Shown here: positions 8,258-17,477 of the stretch, in pieces
Numbering within the stretch: the stretch's first letter is position 1
Layout: every line of letters begins with the position of its first letter
Assembly (NCBI RefSeq): GCF_052116145.1
Contig: NZ_JBQKLQ010000005.1
Coordinates: forward strand, 124,001 to 188,000
DNA: 64,000 nucleotides
DNA from: Fundicoccus sp052116145
Lineage (GTDB): Bacteria > Bacillota > Bacilli > Lactobacillales > Aerococcaceae
Direction of reading: 5' to 3'
Program-made: the position numbers and the translations under genes
The notes under the pieces: generated by a model
The model's input: the letters and a program-made list of their open reading frames with translations, nothing else
Database searches by the model: none
Told to the model about the DNA's origin: nothing

Positions 8258-10621
8258 TTAATCTATCTTCACATATACATCTCCGGCCCAAGACCATCCA
8301 TCATTTATCTCAAAAAAGGTAAAAAGCTCTATTTTACCGTCGGTTTCCTTAAAGCTAAATTCGATGTCAATTTTATCCCCCTCTTCGTATACAGTTGAGA
8401 GGCCATACCCACTGTTGAATTCTGATGTATAGGTAAAGGAAATTCCATCCAAGACAAAACCATTGCCGTCTTTTCCTAAGATTAAGGTTTCTCCATCCCT
8501 AAGAATTTCTCCGTCGCGGCACTCCCGATAGGTACCGACCACATCATCTATGTTAAGCAAAACGTATTCATCTTTCTCATCCTCTGTTTCCATACTCTCC
8601 ATCTGTCCTAGTGAAATCACCGTGACCTTTTCCGTCATCGTGAAAGTCTGGGTCAGAACGGCATCTTCCGGGTATATTGCGTCGCTGTCTTTCGGAAACA
8701 GCATAATTCTGTCCGGTGCTCCCGCCAGAAGGTATGAAAGATATGTGAATTCACTTTTGACAGCCCATTGGTCATCGTCCCGCGGCGCATGCAGCGTCCA
8801 TGTGTCGGGTATATCGATAAGAGTGAAGCCGCTTTCATTGCCGAACCGTATCGTGTGTTCTTGATATTTGCACGGATCGCCGGAATCGATCGGCGCAATC
8901 TCCTGAACCTGAATGCTGTAGAATTCGTTGAATGGCTCGCAAAGCTTATACAGAGAAGCATAAAGCGCATCCTGTTGCTGTGCAAGCAGAAATTTCTCTA
9001 TCCACGGTAAAACGTTTTTTCTTAACCGTATATGCATGTCCCTTCTAAGTGCCTCGGTATACGTTGCCTTCTGTTCTTCCGTCGGTGTATAATAGTTTGT
9101 TTTACCGGCTTCGGCTACAGCAAAGGTCAGCGCGTCGCTGCCTTCCCTGAATACGTCTTTCCAAAATTCTTCGGAGTATCCTTCGATCGCATCCAGCACC
9201 GTTTTATATGCCGCTTCAATCCCTTCTACCGATGCCGTTCCATTCTGCCATTCCTTCCAGTATGTTTCTACAAATAGTTTGTACCAGTACTGTTCGTCAA
9301 ATATCGCATAGTCCCTGTAATACTGGTCAAATATCGCTCTGTTGGTTGCTTCCTTATACTCTCCCGCCGCTTGGACGCCAGAGTCTAGCCCAAACGCAAC
9401 TACAGCGACACCGACAAAGGCTGCACTGAACGGCAAGGAGCCGTACCCGGTCATATAGGTGAATAAGGAGCCGCTACTCGAAAAGATGTTCTTGTAAAGA
9501 TTCGCTGCCGCAGTCCTGTCATTGCCGTTTGAATTATACAGATCCATTCCGAGCTGTGTTAACGCTATCCCAAGCCCAATAACAGAGACGCTCTTTGACA
9601 CCTTTTCGGTGGAAAATCCTATTTGCATGGACGTCAGATTTGCAAATGAGTTTACTGTGTTGACGAGTTCGTCAAAGATGCTATAGATGTTGTTGGTTGT
9701 GTCAATGCCCTCGGGCGAAAATATGTTTTCCGCCCATGGCATGGAATTTCTCGTGTTTCCGTTTTCTACGAAGTCTTTTACAATTGCTCTGGCATCTTCT
9801 CGCGGCTGATTCTTAATGATATCCCAATACAGATGGCTTACCTCCATCTTTGCGTTGCTCGTACCTTTTTCGGAAATGTAAAAAACGCCGCCAGGATAAT
9901 TACTCCCGAGATAAACGAGCTTCACGGGTGAAAGGGATGTCAGACTTGCGGTAACTGTGCCGTCGCCGTTTTTGACGGTACTCTGAGGTATCCACATCCC
10001 ATAATCACTATTGTAATGCTCTAATACAACCTCACCGCCGTCGGCAGTTTTATTGTTGTATGGAACGGTGACCGTAAGCGGTGCGTAAAGATGATGCATT
10101 TCTCCCAGAGTAATGTCATATTCCACCGACGTAAGTCCGGAGGCTTCGTCAACCGATTGTTTTTTGCGGCTGACGGTCAGTTCCTTTTCACCGTCAATGA
10201 GGTTTAAGGTATCGACATCAATCCTCACACCGGACAGTGTGATCGATGCGTTATCCGTGGAGACAATCGCCTTTTCGGTCTCAACAACCGCGCCTTTGCC
10301 GCCGCCCACCATAAACCCCGGCCAGCCGTAGAGAGCCACCGCCGCGATCTGTATGACGAGCAAGACGGACAATATAATACACAGCGCATTACGCCCGCCG
10401 TTTCTTTTCGGTGCTGCGGCACTTTTTCTTTTTGGTGTCGCAACGGGCGGGATTGGTTTTTGAGGTTGTGCCTCGGTTATAAATTGTGGCTGCGGCACAG
10501 TTCTCGGCTGTTCTTCGGGAACAGGACTCACGGACCCATCAAGAACCGGCGCGCCGCATTTGGCGCAGAAGCGAGCGCCGGTATGAAGCTCTTTTCCACA
10601 ATTAGTACAAAATTTTTCCAT
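8258..10621 (-). CDS. Large zinc-ribbon membrane-anchored protein, unknown
   Basis: 787 residues, ATG after AAGGAGG. N-terminal zinc ribbon FCTNCG...RFCAKCG (residues 4-24), a Pro-rich linker, one membrane segment about 77-100, then a large extracytoplasmic region. It includes a beta-rich stretch around 130-240 (ITLSGVRIDVDTLNLIDG) and a long helical middle part with a hydrophobic, glycine-rich stretch (about 340-420). The final roughly 90 residues begin NIDDVVGTYRE, resembling the C-terminal domains of the two lipoproteins upstream. Zinc ribbon plus anchor is common in Clostridia stress or envelope proteins. No enzymatic motif seen. Confidence 0.7.
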   Translation of the reverse strand: MEKFCTNCGKELHTGARFCAKCGAPVLDGSVSPVPEEQPRTVPQPQFITEAQPQKPIPPVATPKRKSAAAPKRNGGRNALCIILSVLLVIQIAAVALYGWPGFMVGGGKGAVVETEKAIVSTDNASITLSGVRIDVDTLNLIDGEKELTVSRKKQSVDEASGLTSVEYDITLGEMHHLYAPLTVTVPYNNKTADGGEVVLEHYNSDYGMWIPQSTVKNGDGTVTASLTSLSPVKLVYLGSNYPGGVFYISEKGTSNAKMEVSHLYWDIIKNQPREDARAIVKDFVENGNTRNSMPWAENIFSPEGIDTTNNIYSIFDELVNTVNSFANLTSMQIGFSTEKVSKSVSVIGLGIALTQLGMDLYNSNGNDRTAAANLYKNIFSSSGSLFTYMTGYGSLPFSAAFVGVAVVAFGLDSGVQAAGEYKEATNRAIFDQYYRDYAIFDEQYWYKLFVETYWKEWQNGTASVEGIEAAYKTVLDAIEGYSEEFWKDVFREGSDALTFAVAEAGKTNYYTPTEEQKATYTEALRRDMHIRLRKNVLPWIEKFLLAQQQDALYASLYKLCEPFNEFYSIQVQEIAPIDSGDPCKYQEHTIRFGNESGFTLIDIPDTWTLHAPRDDDQWAVKSEFTYLSYLLAGAPDRIMLFPKDSDAIYPEDAVLTQTFTMTEKVTVISLGQMESMETEDEKDEYVLLNIDDVVGTYRECRDGEILRDGETLILGKDGNGFVLDGISFTYTSEFNSGYGLSTVYEEGDKIDIEFSFKETDGKIELFTFFEINDGWSWAGDVYVKID

Positions 10622-10633
10622 AATTACACCTCC

Positions 10634-11392
10634 TTATGGTCGTACCAGCGCCATCAGTGCCGGTGTCCCGTCTGGCGTATCCATCGTACCGACAGCGTAT
10701 TGCTTTCCATTAAGCTCGTAGAACTGCGCCAGATGTATGGTTCCCGGACCAGACGCCCATAGGTCGCCATTTTCCCACTTGCCCATGAATACGCTGTCTT
10801 CCATATCCGTTTCATCGACGCTTTCTCCCTCGTTTGCCAAAAAAATTTGATACCAGTCGAGAGTTAGAGTCAGACTCTCCGCAGTACCTGTAAGGGAGAC
10901 ATTTAAAAACTCCATAGCACCTGCGTCGTATTCGTTATTGGGGTCATAAATAATCAGTGCTTTCCAACTCCCGGTCAGCGATCCGATATTGTCGATAATA
11001 TTCGCATCCGATGGAAGACCGTCATAAGCCACCTCTTCTGTGTACCAGAGAAAGTCCGCTAAATCGGGGCGTTTCTCTGTGGACAAGCTGGCGTATGTTT
11101 CTTCCATGGATAAATTGGTGTCTTTTTCCTCAATGGATAAGCTGGAATCTGTTTCCTCCGGTTTGACAACACTGCCGCTTTCCGTAGCGACGGGTGGAAA
11201 TTCTTCCTCCTGAGGTGGTGTGGCGGGTACAGTTTGCTCCGCACTCAGCCCAGGAGAATCATTTACTTCTGCTGACTGCAGATTGGGTGGTATGGTGAGA
11301 ATGCCTATTACAAGCATCATCAAATTCAATGCAATCAGTATTGCGGTTATGACTTTTTTACCGCCGCTATCCATCGCCTTATCATTAATCAT
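10634..11392 (-). CDS. Single-pass membrane protein with Ser/Glu repeat stalk, unknown
   Basis: 252 residues, ATG after GGAGGAG. One membrane segment about 14-34. Residues about 72-108 hold three imperfect repeats of the form SLS(I/M/T)E(E)K/T, probably a flexible acidic stalk. The C-terminal half (about 130-252) starts with SLTGSWKALIIYD and is predicted beta-rich, lipocalin-like in feel and perhaps distantly related to the GTY domains of its neighbours. It lies 12 bp upstream of the large zinc-ribbon gene, so it is very likely co-transcribed. Function unknown. Confidence 0.65.
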   Translation of the reverse strand: MINDKAMDSGGKKVITAILIALNLMMLVIGILTIPPNLQSAEVNDSPGLSAEQTVPATPPQEEEFPPVATESGSVVKPEETDSSLSIEEKDTNLSMEETYASLSTEKRPDLADFLWYTEEVAYDGLPSDANIIDNIGSLTGSWKALIIYDPNNEYDAGAMEFLNVSLTGTAESLTLTLDWYQIFLANEGESVDETDMEDSVFMGKWENGDLWASGPGTIHLAQFYELNGKQYAVGTMDTPDGTPALMALVRP

Positions 11393-11425
11393 TTTACTCC
11401 TCCTCTCCGCCCCGAAGGGAACTTT

Positions 11426-12406
11426 TTAATAGACCCTGTCGCCCTCGTAACTGCCGAACTTTGAGGAGCCGTCTTCATATGTGAGACTTTCATCAATGGC
11501 GATGTGTATAGTATCCTCATCCCGAGTGAAGGTCAGTATGGTAAGAACTGTATGACCGTCATCAAACTCGGCGTACCTTGTTGCCACACCAAAGTTAAGG
11601 TCGTACTCATACTCTGTTTCTGTTCCATCTGAAAATCGCATCATCATCATGTCGCCTGCTTTGTACAGCTCTATCTGTAGTAGTTTACCCATGCCTTCAA
11701 CTTCGTAAGTACCTGTTATCTCATCAATACTAAAGCCGGTATAGTCCACAACTGGCGCAGGCTCGGTATCCGTTGTTGCTTCAGGAGTGACCGACGTAGA
11801 GGGCACAGCCCCAGTGGGGGAAGAGAACCTGAACCTCAAATCCGGCGCTACGTTGACAAAGCCGGAGTAATAGTGCATGGTGACCTCGCTTATGTCGATC
11901 TGCCGCTGATAGACCATCCAGCCGCTGACGGATTCACCTGGTGAAAGCTCTATCTCGTCCTCCATATACCGCTGGTTCCTGTCGGCAACATCCGGCAGCA
12001 CCTGTGAATTTTCCTCCGAGGTCATGTCGCTGTCATCACCAGTGGGGCCTTCCTCGTAGATGATATAGAGATCCTTCTTGTCGGGGGATTCCACCGGTTC
12101 GTTGGATGCGTTTGTAAACGTAAACCAGACCTTCACATATTCAAATCCATCTTTCGGCCTTGAAATCATACCTGTATAATCGAAAGGCTCCGTTCCGTCA
12201 ATGGTGATGGAAAGCCCGTTTGCCTCGGCTACTTCTCCGATACCGTAATACCTGTTTTCATCTGATCCCGCCTTGTCGGAGGGAGCATTGCCTGATTCGG
12301 CGGGTGGGGGGCTTTCGGGCGTTGATTTATCGTCGTTTTTTTCACCGCAAGCGGCGAAGGTGAACATAAGTACCAATGATAAAAATATAATTAATGTCTT
12401 TTTCAT
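11426..12406 (-). CDS. Lipoprotein with DUF4352-like Ig domain and C-terminal GTY domain
   Basis: 326 residues, ATG after AGGAGGT. Lipoprotein signal with lipobox FAAC (Cys20). Residues about 50-200 resemble DUF4352 (telokin-like Ig fold: YYGIGEVAEANGLSITIDG, VKVWFTFTNASNEPVE). The C-terminal roughly 95 residues begin SIDEITGTYEVEG, parallel to SLDDIAGTY in the next upstream lipoprotein and NIDDVVGTY in the large protein downstream. Surface-exposed; member of the unknown envelope cluster. Confidence 0.72.
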   Translation of the reverse strand: MKKTLIIFLSLVLMFTFAACGEKNDDKSTPESPPPAESGNAPSDKAGSDENRYYGIGEVAEANGLSITIDGTEPFDYTGMISRPKDGFEYVKVWFTFTNASNEPVESPDKKDLYIIYEEGPTGDDSDMTSEENSQVLPDVADRNQRYMEDEIELSPGESVSGWMVYQRQIDISEVTMHYYSGFVNVAPDLRFRFSSPTGAVPSTSVTPEATTDTEPAPVVDYTGFSIDEITGTYEVEGMGKLLQIELYKAGDMMMMRFSDGTETEYEYDLNFGVATRYAEFDDGHTVLTILTFTRDEDTIHIAIDESLTYEDGSSKFGSYEGDRVY

Positions 12407-12450
12407 AAGATTACCTCCTAAAAGTCTTGTTATAGCAAGCCAACTTCCAG

Positions 12451-14085
12451 TCAGTCGGTCTTGTATCCTTCATACCGGGGTCCATCTTTTGTTTCGTCTT
12501 TAAATAACATAGTCGTTTCACCGTTTACTTTTGTACTCCCATCCTCAAGGATAAAAGTATATTTTGAATCTATTGTGATTTCACTGTCTTCATGGGGAAT
12601 CTTTTGAACATATGAAGCTGTTCCCGAAGCCGGATCATAGGATAATTCGAAAGGTTCTTCACCTTTAGCATCGCTGGATGCCACCAATTTATCTCCGTTC
12701 TTTGTGAACACGACAGTATGCTGCTGTTCTTTGCCGTCATAATAGGTGTTCATAGAATAAGTCCCGGCGATATCGTCGAGGGAAAGCCCAGTCTTTCCTT
12801 TTTCCATTTCCTCAGACGGTGGAGCGGTAGATTCTTCGGAATCCAAGAACATCTCGTAGAGCAGATTTCGCAGATTTTCTATGACCTCATTCAGCTCTTC
12901 CTCGGTGTAATAGTATTCTTCCTCTATTTCCTCTGCCAGCTCTGCGGCGGTCTTAGGCTCTGCTTCCTCCGGCACGGGCAGACCCACTTCCTTTAATTCC
13001 TTTGCCATCTCATCGGGGGTTTTCCCTTCTGTGCTGATCTCGGTCATGGTTACGGTGGTCTCGCCATCATCGCCCACGGTAATCGTGCCACCAAGTATCT
13101 TTCCCTCGCTGACTAAATCCAGTACGCTCTCCCCGATATAGTTGAGCTTATCCAAAGACCCCATCTGTTTTGAAAACTCTGCACCGGCCTTTATTCCTGC
13201 CTTGATCGAGTCTCCGCTGAACACGTTGACCCCTCCGGCGATAGATGCGATGGGGCCCACAATATCCTTGAGGTCGTTGGCAGCCATTGTCACTTTATTA
13301 TTTTCGCCAAGGATGATGGTGCTCCCGGTGGAAGCGATGTCCACAATGGTATCAACGCCACTGATGACCATGCCTCCTGCCTCTAAAATGCCCGTGGCTG
13401 TACCTCCGCTGGCGATTACGCCACCAATATATAGTCCTGTTTTGCAAGCGGTCTTTGTCGCCATAGCCGCGTTCTCGAAGCTCTGCATCGTATCGCCTTC
13501 GGCAGAATAGGCTTCGCCCTCCAGAATGTTTTGCGCCATTTTAAGCTGGGCAAAGGCATTTTTTGCATCGGTTCCAAGGTTTTCCGAAAGCTGCTTGATT
13601 TTTTGGCCTGAAGGGTAGGAGTCGTATTTTTCGGTCAGCTCCTTTGCCCATTTCACAGCGGCGTTTTCCTCAGCTGCGTAGGCCACCATAGTAAATAGAC
13701 CAATCCCCGCAGGGCTTGATGAGGTATAGGACGTGGTTGCCGCCTGCGTAGACGCGGAGCTGCGCAGACTTTGAGCATAATCTGCCAATTCCGCTGCTTG
13801 GACGCTGGCCAGCTCACAGAGCCGCCATGCCTCAAGCGTGTCGGCAGTCATAGCTTTCAGCTCGTCTATACTGCCATTTTCAATGTCATACTCAATCAGC
13901 GCCTCAGTTTTGAGCCGGGCTATGATGTACTGCTGTGTCGCTATCGCGCCCGCCTGTTCCACGGCGGCGCGTTCTGTGGCAACTGCGGGAAGGGATACCG
14001 TGGTGTTTTCTTCTGTTTTACCGCCGCAGCTGGCAAGGGTAAAAATCATAATAAGCGCCAGAAATAAAGACACATACTTTTTCAT
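12451..14085 (-). CDS. Large lipoprotein, unknown, with C-terminal GTY domain
   Basis: 544 residues; ATG after GGAGGTAATGCA. Lipobox LASC (Cys20). The middle is mostly helical, with a Gly/Ala-rich hydrophobic stretch about 215-290 (GLYIGGVIASGGTATG, PIASIAGGVNVFSG) that resembles colicin- or toxin-like hydrophobic hairpins. A glutamate-rich coil follows (EELAEEIEEEYYYTEEEL). The last roughly 95 residues start SLDDIAGTYSMNTY and share the GTY theme with two neighbours. No catalytic motif recognised. Confidence 0.68.
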   Translation of the reverse strand: MKKYVSLFLALIMIFTLASCGGKTEENTTVSLPAVATERAAVEQAGAIATQQYIIARLKTEALIEYDIENGSIDELKAMTADTLEAWRLCELASVQAAELADYAQSLRSSASTQAATTSYTSSSPAGIGLFTMVAYAAEENAAVKWAKELTEKYDSYPSGQKIKQLSENLGTDAKNAFAQLKMAQNILEGEAYSAEGDTMQSFENAAMATKTACKTGLYIGGVIASGGTATGILEAGGMVISGVDTIVDIASTGSTIILGENNKVTMAANDLKDIVGPIASIAGGVNVFSGDSIKAGIKAGAEFSKQMGSLDKLNYIGESVLDLVSEGKILGGTITVGDDGETTVTMTEISTEGKTPDEMAKELKEVGLPVPEEAEPKTAAELAEEIEEEYYYTEEELNEVIENLRNLLYEMFLDSEESTAPPSEEMEKGKTGLSLDDIAGTYSMNTYYDGKEQQHTVVFTKNGDKLVASSDAKGEEPFELSYDPASGTASYVQKIPHEDSEITIDSKYTFILEDGSTKVNGETTMLFKDETKDGPRYEGYKTD

Positions 14086-14121
14086 TGCATTACCTCCAAG
14101 GTTTATATTTTGCTTCTTGTG

Positions 14122-14631
14122 TTACCATCCGGTGATTTCCGCCCGTACGCCTGTTTCGTGCCACAGCTTTTGTGCGGCCTCCACAACCATCTGTTTGTGA
14201 AGCATACCGTGCAGCAGCTCTACCCGCATGATCTGATCCTTATCGCCAAAGGTCAGGTACATCCGCTCCTTATCAATTTGAACGGCGCTCAGGCGCACGC
14301 CATGTACCCCGTCGAGACCCCATCGGTAGATTCTGCTGCCAATTAACACACCAAAGGTAGATACTACAGTTTCCTCAGAGTCTTTTTTTATTTGGCGGCC
14401 CGGTATGGAGATAAGAGCCGATGGCACTGCGAGGATGCGATTATCCCAAATGAGTGTTGCGTCATAGAGCAGACGACTCTGCCTCAACAATAACAGGAGA
14501 GATATAAGGCTGATAGATCCAAAGGCGAAAACTGCTTCTAACATAAATGTAGCGCCGAGCCACACCGCCAAACTAATACTGGCCGTGAACAATAAAACAT
14601 ATTCATTGCGTCGTTTGCGGATTAATTTCAT
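14122..14631 (-). CDS. Small membrane protein, PH-like cytoplasmic domain, unknown
   Basis: 169 residues if started at the third of three close ATGs (14640, 14637, 14631), which has the best spacing from GGGAGG. Two membrane segments about 12-30 and 33-52 are followed by a soluble beta-rich domain (IWDNRILAVPSALISIPG, VYLTFGDKDQIMRVEL-type pattern) that could be a PH-like fold. First gene of the foreign cluster in transcription order. Function unknown. Confidence 0.55.
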   Translation of the reverse strand: MKLIRKRRNEYVLLFTASISLAVWLGATFMLEAVFAFGSISLISLLLLLRQSRLLYDATLIWDNRILAVPSALISIPGRQIKKDSEETVVSTFGVLIGSRIYRWGLDGVHGVRLSAVQIDKERMYLTFGDKDQIMRVELLHGMLHKQMVVEAAQKLWHETGVRAEITGW

Positions 14632-14709
14632 TTGCATCATACCTCCCTTCAGTATAAATTTTAGGGAAGGGTGCCTCAAAAAGCATCGTTCGAAATGATG
14701 AATTTGCAG

Positions 14710-14741
14710 AAAAAAGCCTCTCATACTAAAGTATGAGAGGC
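14710..14741 (-). terminator. Rho-independent terminator after the LuxR-type gene
   Basis: GCCTCTCATAC-tttA-GTATGAGAGGC on the minus strand, an 11-bp perfect stem with a 4-nt loop, followed by TTTTTT. It separates the LuxR-type gene from the envelope cluster, so the cluster needs its own promoter near 14.65-14.70 kb. Confidence 0.85.
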
Positions 14742-14774
14742 CAATAGAACCCTGTATTTATGTGGTTTTATGTA

Positions 14775-16187
14775 TCATTCAATCGTTTGATTCTTCAGCA
14801 GGGTGCTTATGAGTTGTGCCCGACTACCTACATCATATTTTGAAAAAATGTTCCTTGCATGTGTTTTTACAGTACTCTCACTGATAAACAAAGCCCCGGC
14901 AATTTCCCGGTTTGATTTGCCTGAAAGGATTAGCTGCAATACCTCCTGCTCCCGGACAGTCAGCGGATCAAGAGTTTTAATTTGACGAACAATGTCCGTT
15001 TGCTGTGACTGGCCCATATTGTCATAAGCAGCAAGATAAGCATGGCTTTTCAGCAGTAAGACAAGCTGGTTGTTCAGCGGCGGCAGCATAACCAGTGTAA
15101 CGCAAACCACAGTAAGGGCAATCACCGCAACCTCCGCACTTGGAAGCCCAATAGAGGTTACAAACATTCCCAAGAAGCCTCCGCAAAGGACTCCGAATAC
15201 ATTGGCAGAAAGTCCAATTCCAAAGGTTTGTGTGGGGTTGTCGCTATAATCCAGCATTTCTCCAAGGATGCTCCACCAAAACAGATCAAAAATACCGCAA
15301 GCACCTAGCATCAGCGTATCGACAATCAGATAGTCAGAAGTCTTTCGCCCTAACAACATAAAGCTGATGAACGCTCCTATAATCATTGCCATTCCAATAT
15401 ACAAAATTCTGGAACGCTTTGCTTTAATAGGTAAGTTCCGCATAATAACAAGCGCTACGATATAAGGCACGGCCCAATACCAGCTCACCAATCCCGTCAG
15501 ATGCTCAAAAGCAGGATTTATTACCTGATACATCAGTCCAGAATTAATTGTGATGATAAAGACAAAAAGACACAGCAATATCAGTTGGCTTTTAATGCCG
15601 CCATGCGTTTTATTTTTAAATGTTTGGTTCTTCTCATTATCTTGCTCCAAAGGCAGCATCCAGATGAAGGCTATACCGATCACAAGGCAAAGCATAGTAA
15701 GGCTTAGCCCGACAAACGGTGAGCGATTCATGGCAAACACGTTGACTGCAATCATCAGCAAATTAGAATAAATCAGAACGTCGGCACAGGATTTAATGCG
15801 TTCGTCCTTGGGAGTAAAGGCCCTGAGAAAAAATCCCCATGCCGCCACCGCGCAGCCGCTAAAGTATCCGCTGACGATCAGTCCGCCCAACCATAGAGAG
15901 GAGGGAGCAAAAAAGAAGGGAACAGAAGCGGCTAAGCATAAGCCCATGCCGCCGAGCATCATGCTTCTGGCGGCCGCTTGTGATTTGACAAAAAGACCGC
16001 AGGTAAAAAGCCCCGCAAAATGTGCGATAATTGCAGCCAGTATGTAACGGTCGGTGTCTGTTTCACGCAAATCCAGCAGGCTGTACAGCACCTGCCCCTC
16101 AAACTGAAACGACAGAATATAGGCAAAGAGAAATGAAAATCCGACAACAGAAATCCTGCGGGCGTTTATTGGTTTATGGCCGTTCAT
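14775..16187 (-). CDS. LuxR-type regulator fused to a 12-helix MFS-like membrane domain
   Basis: 470 residues from ATG 16187, chosen for AGGAGGT just upstream. Residues about 10-395 hold roughly twelve hydrophobic helices in a transporter-like array. Residues about 410-470 are a LuxR helix-turn-helix (DPLTVREQEVLQLILSGKSN, then EIAGALFISESTVKTHARN). Such membrane-tethered LuxR proteins occur in Clostridia and Coriobacteria and are thought to sense a ligand in the membrane. It has its own terminator. It may regulate the adjacent envelope cluster, but that is only positional inference. Confidence 0.8.
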   Translation of the reverse strand: MNGHKPINARRISVVGFSFLFAYILSFQFEGQVLYSLLDLRETDTDRYILAAIIAHFAGLFTCGLFVKSQAAARSMMLGGMGLCLAASVPFFFAPSSLWLGGLIVSGYFSGCAVAAWGFFLRAFTPKDERIKSCADVLIYSNLLMIAVNVFAMNRSPFVGLSLTMLCLVIGIAFIWMLPLEQDNEKNQTFKNKTHGGIKSQLILLCLFVFIITINSGLMYQVINPAFEHLTGLVSWYWAVPYIVALVIMRNLPIKAKRSRILYIGMAMIIGAFISFMLLGRKTSDYLIVDTLMLGACGIFDLFWWSILGEMLDYSDNPTQTFGIGLSANVFGVLCGGFLGMFVTSIGLPSAEVAVIALTVVCVTLVMLPPLNNQLVLLLKSHAYLAAYDNMGQSQQTDIVRQIKTLDPLTVREQEVLQLILSGKSNREIAGALFISESTVKTHARNIFSKYDVGSRAQLISTLLKNQTIE

Positions 16188-16290
16188 GTGATAACCTCCT
16201 CTCTTTTTTAATTGGATTTCCTGCCTTTTATAACGCTTTATCAATGGCGTTTTCCATGATTTTCATCCTCATTTCTTATCAGCCTTTGGC

Positions 16291-17437
16291 TTATATTTTC
16301 GATAGCCGTTCATGAACAAGTGGCAGCAGTACCTTGTCGACCTCACGCCTAAATTCTTCGTCCTCAAGGTATTTCTCACAGAACTCTTGGTTCTTTGTCA
16401 TACGTCCCAGCACCACATCCATTATGGTGTTGTCGTAGATGATTTTGAAGAGGTCGAGCGGGTTCTTAGAACGCAACACCATTTCTTGGTTGCCCGCCAT
16501 ATCTTGTACGAACTGTTCTAAAACCTTATCCATTTCGGTGAAGTTCGTGCCAAGCCGTTCATTTAGGCTTTGAATGATGGCAGACAGAACCTCTTTTTCA
16601 TCCTCAAGCGGCAAGCCGCCTCCAGAGGTTCTCTGTTTCAAAAGACCATCCTCGTTCGCCAACACAATGGAGCCTTCAGATACTTTCTGTACCCGATAAT
16701 ATTGAAGCATAACGTCGTTACCAATGTCGGGGGTGTGTTCCGTATCGTCTTTTGGCAATTTGCGAAGCAGGCACTTGGCATAGGCATGGAACTTGTGAAG
16801 GTTCTCGTCGCCGAGGCTTATGATGTGCGTGAGGAATGAATATAGGCGGATGAATTTCGCCAGTGCACCCTTGAAATCCATCTTGTCTTGTTCCTCGGTC
16901 AGGGCGTTATAGCGGTCTACAGCGGGGTCGATAAAACCATTCAACTTAGCCAAATCAATGTTGCCTTGTTGCTTACTTGTCTTAAAGAAAACCTTGGCTA
17001 AAGCATCAATTTCGCTATCCTGATAAATCATAAAGCTATCAAGCACATTCTTAATGTCGTAGATGACATTCGGGTCGGTCGTTTCGGCCACGCCCGTCGC
17101 TTGATAGTAGTCTTGGAACGCCTTCTCGATGTCTTCGCGGGAGCTGACGAAGTCCAAAATAAATGTTTCGGTCTTGCCCCTGCACGAGCGGTTGACGCAC
17201 GAAAGTGTCTGAACAGCCTTGATGCCAGTCAGCTTTTTATCAACATACATCGTATGCTACAGTGGCTGATCAAACCCTGTCTGATATTTTTCGACGACTA
17301 TCAAAATCTGATATTCAGCGGTATCGAATTTCTCTACAGTTTCGTTGTCCGGAAACTTGTTCAGGTTGGATTCCGTGTACTCCTTTATTTCGCCACTCAC
17401 CTTATCTTTAACCGTACCAGAAAAAGCCACCAAAATG
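16291..17437 (-). pseudogene. hsdR: hsdR fragment (type I restriction motor subunit), truncated and with a nonsense codon
   Basis: Reading from 17437 leftward: ILVAFSGTVKDKVSGEI..., AEYQILIVVEKYQTGFDQPL, then in-frame TAG at about 17257-17259, then HTMYVDKKLTGIKAVQTLSC and the HsdR C-terminal helical region to 16291. These are the second RecA-like helicase domain and C-terminal part of HsdR. The endonuclease and first motor domain are missing because the frame abuts the end of the IS at 17438, and no other half lies on the far side. No hsdM or hsdS is present. Non-functional. Confidence 0.8.
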
Positions 17438-17477
17438 TGTAGTGAACCCCAAAAGTTGGAGTTTATTTAATTGAATA

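Noticed and set aside
16291..17437. Working type I restriction system
   Set aside because: Only the C-terminal part of HsdR, with a nonsense codon; no hsdM or hsdS.
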